Source: Streptomyces sp. CB02056
Lineage (GTDB): Bacteria; Actinomycetota; Actinomycetes; Streptomycetales; Streptomycetaceae
DNA: 64,000 nt
Direction: 5' to 3'
Assembly: GCF_001905545.1 (NCBI RefSeq)
Contig: NZ_LIPD01000019.1
Location: 62,001 to 126,000 of the forward strand
Part shown: positions 57,517 to 64,000 of the stretch, piece by piece
How positions within the stretch are numbered: position 1 is the first letter of the stretch
Layout of the letters: each line of letters starts with the position of its first letter
Made by a program: the position numbers and the translations under genes
Notes under the pieces: model-generated
Database searches by the model: none
Seen by the model: only the letters and a program-made list of their open reading frames with translations
What the model was told of the DNA's origin: nothing

Positions 57517-59682
57517 TCAGCCCTCGGCGGCCGCCAGCCGCAGCTGCTCCTCCTCGACGATCAGCGCCGCCAGCGACTGCTCCGACACGTCCACCGCCTC
57601 CGGCGTCGACTCCGCCACCTCGCTGCGCCGCGCGTACTCGTCGAACAGCCGGCCCTTCGCCCGCAGCAGGTCCAGCACCCGCTGGTCGACGCTGTCCGCG
57701 GCGAGCAGCCGGTGCACCCGCACCCGGCGGACCTGCCCCATCCGGCGCGAGCGGGCCACCGCCTGCTCCTCCAGGGTCGGTTTGACCTGCGGCTCGCACA
57801 GGATCACCACCGAGGCCGCCTGGATGTTCAGCCCCACGCCCCCGGCCTGGATCTGGCAGAGCAGCACCGCGTGCCCGGGCGCGGCGCTGAACCCGTCCAC
57901 CACGTCCTGCCGCCGCGCCGACTCCAGCGAACCGTCGATCGGCCCGAACGCCCGCTGGTCCAGGGCCGTTTGGACGGCCGCCAGGACGTCCCGGAAGAAC
58001 GAGAAGACCACCACCTTCAGCCCGCCGTCCGCCGCCTCCCGGACGATCTCCAGCAGCCGCCTCAGCTTGGCCGAATCCGCCGGGTCCGCGTACCCGGCGC
58101 GGCGCATCGCCGGGAAGTTGCCCGCCGCGACGGCCGACCGGTAGGCGGCGAGGTCGGCGGGCGAGAACTCCTCCCACTCGTCCACGTGCACCACCTCGGG
58201 CAGCTCGGTGAGCACGTCCTGCTGGTTGCGGCGCAGGTAGGCCGGGGCGACGGCCTTGCGGAAGGCCGCCGGCCCGGCGGCCGCCGAACCCTGCCGGACC
58301 AGCGGCACCAGCGCGGGCTGGAGGTACTCCACCAGGGTGCGGAACTCCTCCACCCGGTTCTCCATCGGCGTCCCGGTGAGGAACAGCACCCGCTCCACCC
58401 GCTCCGCCCAGGCCGCCACCGCCCGGGAGCGCTGCGCGGCACGGTTCTTGACGAAGTGCGCCTCGTCCACCACGACCATCCCGACCGCGGCCGACTCCGC
58501 CACCTCCGACGCCTCCAGGCGGCGCAGCCCGTCGAAGGTCACCACCGCGACCCCGCCGTCCCGGAGCCACTCGGCGAGCGCCGCCTCCCGCTCCGGGCCG
58601 TGCACCCGGAACGCCCGCAGGGTGCTGCGCGACTCGACCTCCCGGATCCAGTTGATCAGGACGCTGGCCGGGCAGACCACCAGGAAGTGGGTGCTCCCCC
58701 GGGCCCGCAGGTGCGCCAGCACGGCGATCGCCTGCACCGTCTTGCCGAGGCCCATCTCGTCCCCGATGATCACCCGCCGCTGGGCGAGCGCGAACCGCGC
58801 CCCGAACGCCTGGTAGCCGCGCAGCGAGACCCGGCAGTGGGCGTCGTCCAGCGGCTCGGCCCGCACCCGGTCCGACAGGTCCTCCGGCAGGAACCCCTCG
58901 GCGGCGGCGAGTTCGACCCCGGCCTCCTCGACGATCCCGCCGAGCACGCCGTAGTAGTCGGCCGAGCGGAGCTCGAAGTCCGTCCACGCCTCGACCGGGT
59001 CGAGCGACGGACGCAGCAGGTCGACCGAGGCCTGGGCGAACAGCACCGGGACCTCCCGCGCCGCGAACCCGACCAGCGCCTCCGCCAGGGACTCGACCGC
59101 CGCCTGCGCCTGCGCCCGCCGCTCCCGCCCGGCGAACAGCCCGCGCAGCACCCCCCGGGCCGGCCCCGCGGCCGCCACCAGCGGCTCGACCTCGGCCAGG
59201 ACCCGCTCCGCGGTCTCCCGGGCCCGCCGCGCCTCCGGCCCCGCGGCCACCAGCCGCTGGAGCGCCACGACCAGCGCGGAGCTCATCGCGTCCTGCCGCT
59301 CGACGTCCAGCCGCACCGCCACCGTCTGCTCGACCGCCCGGGCGATCTGCCCAGCCGCGGCCAGCGCCTGCGCCGCCGTCTGCGCCCCGACCCCCGGGAT
59401 CAGCCGCAGCGTGTAGCCGGAGGCCTCCACCACCTGCCGCACCGTCCCCAGCCCGGCCGCCTCCAGCGCCCCGACCCGCAGCCGCCCCTCCGTCACGTCC
59501 CGGAGCCGCGCCACCGGGATGGCCCCCAACTCCTCCCGCACCAGCCGGTCCCGGACCCCGACGTACGCCACCCGCACCTGCTCCACGGCCTCCCGGTGGT
59601 CCGCCACCACCGCCCCGGCCGCCGCCCGCAACCCCTCCGCCTCGGCCACGACCATCCCGACCCGCCGCCGCTCCCCCACCAC
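57517..59682 (-). CDS. SNF2/RapA-like DEAD/DEAH helicase
   Basis: The 721-residue protein has a helical N-terminal region (1-280, with GVGAQTAAQALAAAGQIA). A SNF2 ATPase follows: RRVIIGDEMGLGKTVQAIAV (motif I), VVDEAHFVKNR (motif II), LFLTGTPMENR (motif III), then GGVGLNIQAASVVILCEP and QAVARSRRMGQ (motifs V-VI). It probably remodels DNA-protein complexes or moves along DNA. SNF2 proteins are parts of several phage-defence systems, and a helicase-nuclease and HEPN-like pair lies just upstream on the same strand. The GTG start is uncertain; an in-frame ATG lies 9 codons in. Confidence 0.9.
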   Translation of the reverse strand: MVGERRRVGMVVAEAEGLRAAAGAVVADHREAVEQVRVAYVGVRDRLVREELGAIPVARLRDVTEGRLRVGALEAAGLGTVRQVVEASGYTLRLIPGVGAQTAAQALAAAGQIARAVEQTVAVRLDVERQDAMSSALVVALQRLVAAGPEARRARETAERVLAEVEPLVAAAGPARGVLRGLFAGRERRAQAQAAVESLAEALVGFAAREVPVLFAQASVDLLRPSLDPVEAWTDFELRSADYYGVLGGIVEEAGVELAAAEGFLPEDLSDRVRAEPLDDAHCRVSLRGYQAFGARFALAQRRVIIGDEMGLGKTVQAIAVLAHLRARGSTHFLVVCPASVLINWIREVESRSTLRAFRVHGPEREAALAEWLRDGGVAVVTFDGLRRLEASEVAESAAVGMVVVDEAHFVKNRAAQRSRAVAAWAERVERVLFLTGTPMENRVEEFRTLVEYLQPALVPLVRQGSAAAGPAAFRKAVAPAYLRRNQQDVLTELPEVVHVDEWEEFSPADLAAYRSAVAAGNFPAMRRAGYADPADSAKLRRLLEIVREAADGGLKVVVFSFFRDVLAAVQTALDQRAFGPIDGSLESARRQDVVDGFSAAPGHAVLLCQIQAGGVGLNIQAASVVILCEPQVKPTLEEQAVARSRRMGQVRRVRVHRLLAADSVDQRVLDLLRAKGRLFDEYARRSEVAESTPEAVDVSEQSLAALIVEEEQLRLAAAEG

Positions 59683-59961
59683 CCGACCCCCGCCTCACTC
59701 CGCACACCCAGGACGGCACCATGATCCCACCCACCACTCCCCGCCGTCCTGGCCCACGACCGACCGGCGGCCCCGGTGGACACCAACCCCCCTCCACCGA
59801 AGCCGCCGGCCCCCGCACCTACGGCTCGGGCGTCACCGCGGAACCCGAATCGCCGTGGCCGCCCCGTCCTGCTTCAGCGAGACCGGCCGCCGCCGCTTCC
59901 TGAAGTCCCACGACTCCTCGGACCACTCCGACCGCGACGCGTGTGCCCTGCGCCGGCCCTG

Positions 59962-60813
59962 CTACCGGGCACGGCCGGGGTGCGTGTCGGCGAGGTCGTT
60001 CAGGGCCGCGTTGACCACCTGCCAGCAGATGGCCAGGGTGTCGCGGTCCGGCCGGTGGCTCTGCCGGGCCTCGGCCTTGGGGTGCACGAAGTTCCGGTAC
60101 CTGCGCAGCTCGTGGCTGAACTTCTCGGCATCCGGGCCGAGCCACCCGACTCGGTGACACGCCTTGATCAACCTGTCCAGATTGATGCTGTCCTCGGAGT
60201 CCCTGCCCAGGAGAGACGGGTCCCGTTCCACGACGGTCTGGAGCAGCACACCCTCCATCAACGAGCCGAGCATGATGATCGCCGCGACGTGGGCGCCGTT
60301 GGCGTAGCAGGTGCGGGCCTCGTCCAGGCGCCACTGGAGCAGTTCCGCCATGGCCCCGTCGGCGATGAGGTCCGCCATGACGACCTTCAGCTCGGCGGAG
60401 CCGTAGTGCGTCGGGTGCGCCAGTGCCGGGTCGCACGACACCAGCCTGGGGCTGCCGCCGGGGTTCTCCAGCCGGTACCCCTCGTGGATGAGGAAGGTGT
60501 TGACCGCCGTCACGACCTCGGTGAGCAGGCCGGGCTCCTCGAGGTACTCACGCGGATCGGCCAGCCTGAGCAGCACCTTCTCGATCTCCCCGGGCTGGTC
60601 GCGCCGGGCCATCAGCAGTTCGGCGGCCCACTCCCTGCGGTACTGGCCGTCGTACTCGGGCACCTCCCGCCAGCCGGCCCGCTTGAGGAAGGCCGCGATC
60701 TCGAAGCCGCGGCGGTAGAGGAGGTCGTCGTCGCCCGCGACGACGCGGGCGAGTTCCTCCAGGGTGTTCTCGTCCAGCGTGCGGTCGTCCTGCCGGCTGT
60801 GCGTCTGGGTCAT
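59962..60813 (-). CDS. AbiJ/HEPN-like protein, candidate defence effector
   Basis: The 283-residue protein begins with an acidic lead. Its N-terminal domain contains LLYRRGFEIAAFLKRAGWREV, YDGQYRREWAAELL and RRDQPGEIEKVLLRLADPREY, which resembles the AbiJ N-terminal domain family. The C-terminal helical domain (about 155-275) ends in LRRYRNFVHP, a RNxxH-type motif of HEPN RNase/abortive-infection proteins. It may cleave RNA or shut down the cell upon infection. The start overlaps the helicase stop as ATGA, so the two are translated together. The family assignments are from pattern only. Confidence 0.65.
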   Translation of the reverse strand: MTQTHSRQDDRTLDENTLEELARVVAGDDDLLYRRGFEIAAFLKRAGWREVPEYDGQYRREWAAELLMARRDQPGEIEKVLLRLADPREYLEEPGLLTEVVTAVNTFLIHEGYRLENPGGSPRLVSCDPALAHPTHYGSAELKVVMADLIADGAMAELLQWRLDEARTCYANGAHVAAIIMLGSLMEGVLLQTVVERDPSLLGRDSEDSINLDRLIKACHRVGWLGPDAEKFSHELRRYRNFVHPKAEARQSHRPDRDTLAICWQVVNAALNDLADTHPGRAR

Positions 60814-63800
60814 GCCGTTCCTCCGGTCGAATCGGTGTCAGGGGCGGGGGCGGATTCGGCACCGTCCCCGTCGTCGGGGCCCTGTTGCCCCGGCGGCTCG
60901 TGGTTCTCCGCGCCTTCGTCGGGCAGTTCGTCGCCCTCCGGCAGTTCCAGTGGCGTCCACGGCCGCGTGTCTCCCGGCGGCGGGGAGGGCCGGGAGTAGT
61001 TCGCCGGGCGGATGCCCTGCCGGTCGAGTTCCTCCCACAGGCCCGCCAGGGCCTCGTCCGGGTCGAACCTGAACTCGCTCTCCCGGATGCGCCAGAACCG
61101 CCAGCCGACCCGCTGGAGTTCACGGTCGCGCTGCTGGTCGTGCCGGATCTGGTCGAGGGTCGAGTGGTAGTAGTCGCCGTCGCACTCCACGCCCAGGCGG
61201 CCGCGCGCGCCGATCACCACCAGGTCGATGCGCTTGCTGCCCGCCGGGTACTGGGGCACCACGTGGTAGCCGCGCTCCTTGAGCCGCAGGTAGACCTGCT
61301 GTTCGAAGAGGGAGTCGAAGGGCGGGCGCCGGACGTCGGGCAGCACGGCGCCGAGGTCGGCCGCCTCCGCCAGTGCGGCCGGCGGATTCTGCATGTAGCC
61401 CAGGAGGTTGAGCCGCAGGTCCCCGGGTTTGAGCTGGTCCGGCGGCACCGAGTAGAAGAGCCGCATCTGGTCCTGGGCGCGGCTGGCCGCCACGTTGTAG
61501 GCCTGCTGCTCGCTGCGCATGCCGCCGGCGATCTTCCGCACCCGGTCGACCACCATCGACAGCAGGATGACGTGCCGCTCGTCGCCCTGGAACTGGGCCG
61601 GGGTTCCCACCCGGATGCGGTGGCGCTCCCGGACCGGGGCCGGCAGGCGCTGTTCGATCAGCTGCTCCAGCAGTTTGACCTGGCCGAAGCCCTGGAGCAC
61701 GATCACGCCCATGGTCTTGTGCTCGTACGCCGGGTCCGCGGCCAGCTCGGCGAGGCAGTCCACGATCGCCTCCGCTTCCTTCGGGTTGCGGATCCGTCCG
61801 TCGCGTCCCTCGGTGACCCCGCCCTCGACGTAGTGCGTCAGCAGCGGGTCGAGCCGCTCACCGCCGTACTGCCGCAGCGGGATGAGGCCCGGCGGGGTGT
61901 AGAAGGTCTCCGAGGACCAGCCGATGATCTCGGGCATGCAGCGGAAGTGCTCCTGCAGGCGGATGGTGGACGGGAAGAACGTCGACAGCAGCTGGTACAG
62001 GTTGGAGTGCGGCATGTACAACTGGCGCAGGTGGGCGGGGACTTCCGGCAGGTGCGCGGACAGCCGGTCCTGGATCTGCTGGGTGCGGCCCAGCCCGGTG
62101 ACCGGTGGCGTGCACTGCTTGTCGTCGCCGACCACGATGATCCTCGGCGCGAGCCAGAGCAGGAACAGCGCGTCCATGCCGGCCTGACTGGCCTCGTCGA
62201 CGATCACCACGTCGAAGGCGTCCTGCCTGGGCTTGATCATCTCCGCCACCCGCGCGATGGGCATCACCCAGGCCGGCACCGCTCCCTGGGCGACCTGCAT
62301 CGCGCTGTGGGCGGCCGCCTTGAAGTGGGAGGCGCTCTTGCCCTTGCCCTTGCCGTACGACGCCATGTGCGTGCGGTAGGCCTGGAGTGCCGAGCGCTGC
62401 TCCTGGGTCATCCGCACCAGGCAGTGCAGCCGGCCGTGTGCGGCGGCCAGGTCTCCCGTGAGCTCCTCCAACTTCGCCTCGTGCTCGGTGAGTTCACCGT
62501 CGAGGCGCTGTTCCCGGCCGGGCGCGCGTTCGTCGTCGATGAACTCGGACGCCTTCGCCCAGGCCCAGGCGTCCCGGAGCCGGGCGAGCCGCTCGTCCCA
62601 GGCCGGGTCCTCGGCCTCCGCTTCGAGCCTGCCGGCGAGCGCGGGCGACGCGCTGCGCAGTCCGTCGAGCAACTCCACGCAGCGACGCCGCCGTTGGTCC
62701 CGTTGCTGCGCTGCCGCGAGCGCTTCGAGCTCCTTGGTGTACCGGTCGACGTCGCGGTCGCGCAGGGCCTGCGCCATGGCGAGCGCCTCGACCGGCGCGG
62801 CCACGCCGTCCTCCCCGCCGCGCAGGAGCCGGTCCCATCGGCCGAGCCGCTCCGCGGCCTCCTCCGCGCGCTGCCGGCCGGCCAGGGCCGCGACGGCCTC
62901 GGCGAAGTCCTGCCACGCCTGCGGCCGGGTCAGGTCGAGGTAGACCCCGTGGTGGACCAGGAGCTCGTCGACCTGCTCACGGATCCGGCCGAATCCGTCG
63001 ACCTCGGCGAGGTGCCGGTAGCGCTCGGACAGCGAGGCCAGTCGCACCTCCAGCGGCGCTTCCGGCACTGCCGCACCCACCTGCTCCCAGCGGGCCGCCA
63101 CGGCGGCGAGGGCCGCGTGCGCGTGCAGATGGGCCAGCACGGCGCCGAGATCGTCGGCGGAGGCCGGCACCTTGCCGTCCACCGTGCAACTGCCGAGGAG
63201 TTCCTCGGCCTCCCGCTGCGCCCTGAAAGCGAACCGGGTCCGCAGCCTGCGGCCCGCCGACAGCTGCTCCATCAGGGCCGGGATCGTGGCCGCCATCCGG
63301 CGGGCGCGCTCGGGGACCAGGAGGTCCGGGAGGACCACCGTGCGCAGACCGACCCGGTCGAGGCCCTCGGCCACCTCGGGGAGCACGCGCGCGACGTCGG
63401 CGACACGCTGCCAGAGATCGGGGTGGCGCCGGGCCAGCCGGTCCGTCAGCGCGCGCTCCACCCAGCCCTCGTCGCCCCAGCGCGCGGCCTCCCGGTGAAC
63501 ACCCAGACGGTGCAGTCGGTTGCGGCCGGAGCCCAGCAGCTCGGTCAGCCGGTCCGTGGTGGAGGTCTCCAGGGCGGCCAGGACGTTGCGCACCTCGATC
63601 GCCGCCGGCGAGAGACCGTTGACGCTCAGCTGGCTCACCGCGAGGGCCGCCGCGACCTGGCCGGACGTCGGCAGCGTCTCCGCCGCCGGGAACACCCCGG
63701 ACTCCGTCCACTGCCCGGCGCCGTCCCGCAGCAGCGCGAGCAGTTCCTCCGCCTGGACGGGCGAGAGCGGCGGTGCCTCCGGCGCCCGGTTCGGCAGCCT

Positions 63801-64000
63801 GCCGATCCAGCCCAGCCGCACCGCCTCGTCCTGCACCTTCCGCACGATCGCGGCGAGCGTCCCCGAGTAGCCCGGTGCGACCTCCGGGTGCTGGTAGACC
63901 TCCGCCTCCCGCAGCGAGACCACCTGCTCGGTCAGCAGCTTGATCCGGCTGCGCACCTCGTACCGGCGCTGGGTCAGCCGCTGGATCTCGTCCCGCAGCT
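60810..64000 (-). CDS. Large SF1 (Upf1-like) helicase with C-terminal PD-(D/E)XK nuclease domain, 5' part cut off
   Basis: The frame is open to the right edge, so about 1060 residues are visible and the Walker A part is missing. The visible part starts with a coiled coil (RDEIQRLTQ and beyond) and long helical regions. Motif II is VVIVDEASQAGMDA and motif III VVGDDKQCTPP; later come VGTPAQFQGDERHVILLS and YNVAASRAQDQM (motifs V-VI). The C-terminal 120 residues form an MTES_1575/DUF559-like nuclease: KRIDLVVIGARGRLGVECDGD followed by YYH, with catalytic Asp, Glu and Cys/Asp positions. Such proteins occur in defence islands. It is coupled to the HEPN-like gene downstream. Confidence 0.9.
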   Translation of the reverse strand, partial: LRDEIQRLTQRRYEVRSRIKLLTEQVVSLREAEVYQHPEVAPGYSGTLAAIVRKVQDEAVRLGWIGRLPNRAPEAPPLSPVQAEELLALLRDGAGQWTESGVFPAAETLPTSGQVAAALAVSQLSVNGLSPAAIEVRNVLAALETSTTDRLTELLGSGRNRLHRLGVHREAARWGDEGWVERALTDRLARRHPDLWQRVADVARVLPEVAEGLDRVGLRTVVLPDLLVPERARRMAATIPALMEQLSAGRRLRTRFAFRAQREAEELLGSCTVDGKVPASADDLGAVLAHLHAHAALAAVAARWEQVGAAVPEAPLEVRLASLSERYRHLAEVDGFGRIREQVDELLVHHGVYLDLTRPQAWQDFAEAVAALAGRQRAEEAAERLGRWDRLLRGGEDGVAAPVEALAMAQALRDRDVDRYTKELEALAAAQQRDQRRRRCVELLDGLRSASPALAGRLEAEAEDPAWDERLARLRDAWAWAKASEFIDDERAPGREQRLDGELTEHEAKLEELTGDLAAAHGRLHCLVRMTQEQRSALQAYRTHMASYGKGKGKSASHFKAAAHSAMQVAQGAVPAWVMPIARVAEMIKPRQDAFDVVIVDEASQAGMDALFLLWLAPRIIVVGDDKQCTPPVTGLGRTQQIQDRLSAHLPEVPAHLRQLYMPHSNLYQLLSTFFPSTIRLQEHFRCMPEIIGWSSETFYTPPGLIPLRQYGGERLDPLLTHYVEGGVTEGRDGRIRNPKEAEAIVDCLAELAADPAYEHKTMGVIVLQGFGQVKLLEQLIEQRLPAPVRERHRIRVGTPAQFQGDERHVILLSMVVDRVRKIAGGMRSEQQAYNVAASRAQDQMRLFYSVPPDQLKPGDLRLNLLGYMQNPPAALAEAADLGAVLPDVRRPPFDSLFEQQVYLRLKERGYHVVPQYPAGSKRIDLVVIGARGRLGVECDGDYYHSTLDQIRHDQQRDRELQRVGWRFWRIRESEFRFDPDEALAGLWEELDRQGIRPANYSRPSPPPGDTRPWTPLELPEGDELPDEGAENHEPPGQQGPDDGDGAESAPAPDTDSTGGTA

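Noticed and set aside
57517-64000. Complete DISARM, BREX or Zorya locus
   Set aside because: No methyltransferase, DrmB/DrmC, PglZ or ZorA/B-type proteins are present in the visible part.
1-64000. Mobile elements, prophage, CRISPR, tRNA or rRNA genes
   Set aside because: No transposase, integrase, att-like duplications, regularly spaced repeats or RNA gene signatures were found on reading both strands.

Overview
This window is chromosomal DNA of very high GC content with strong third-position G/C bias, GTG starts, Tat-exported proteins, mycothiol-type enzymes, LuxR/NarL-type two-component pairs and SpoIIE phosphatases. It looks like a Streptomycetaceae actinomycete (Streptomyces or Kitasatospora); the genus cannot be fixed from the sequence alone. 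I see no rRNA, tRNA, CRISPR array, transposase, phage genes or origin. About 56 protein genes fill it, and two run off the edges (1 and 64000).

Layout. 1-13.2 kb: a cut secreted SdrD/Cna-B-like protein; an epimerase; a divergent aldo/keto reductase-TetR pair with two copies of an operator; a TerD protein; a secreted pyroglutamyl-peptidase-like protein; inorganic pyrophosphatase; a nuclease-TerD fusion; a secreted CocE/X-Pro peptidase coupled to a 43-residue small gene; a Mut7-C protein; an MFS transporter. 13.2-21 kb: a Tat-exported molybdenum hydroxylase with its 2Fe-2S subunit, an exported hydrolase, a DinB-like enzyme, an SDR, and an Rpf/LysM cell-wall hydrolase with a long upstream region. 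21-34 kb: a sensor kinase/regulator pair, a large GAF-PAS-GAF-SpoIIE phosphatase, and housekeeping or stress genes (beta-propeller, kinase-like protein lacking its P-loop, Nei glycosylase, universal stress protein, M43 protease, F420-type oxidoreductase). 34-44.6 kb: a channel-like membrane protein, an ABC exporter with a divergent two-component system and a shared palindrome, and a coupled DUF2071-methyltransferase-membrane operon below an ArsR-type regulator. 44.6-49 kb: an exported unknown protein, a fused squalene/phytoene-synthase-like plus cis-prenyltransferase enzyme, and an isochorismatase divergent from a GlxA-type regulator. 49-57.5 kb: an OmpR-type two-component system divergent from a flavin electron-transfer operon (ferric-reductase-like protein, FMN-binding protein, ApbE), a membrane Nudix-like protein, and a fourth two-component system. 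57.5-64 kb: a SNF2 helicase, an AbiJ/HEPN-like protein, and a large SF1 helicase with a C-terminal nuclease, which look like a defence cluster.

How genes work together. The clearest modules are the 52-54 kb extracytoplasmic flavin system, the 36-41 kb exporter with its own sensor, and the 60-64 kb helicase-nuclease/HEPN pair, joined by an ATGA start-stop overlap. The strongest candidates for something new are that last operon, the prenyltransferase fusion, the nuclease-TerD fusion and the 43-residue coupled small gene. A recurring regulatory theme is that several starts lie exactly 6 bases after a -10-like hexamer, which suggests many leaderless transcripts.
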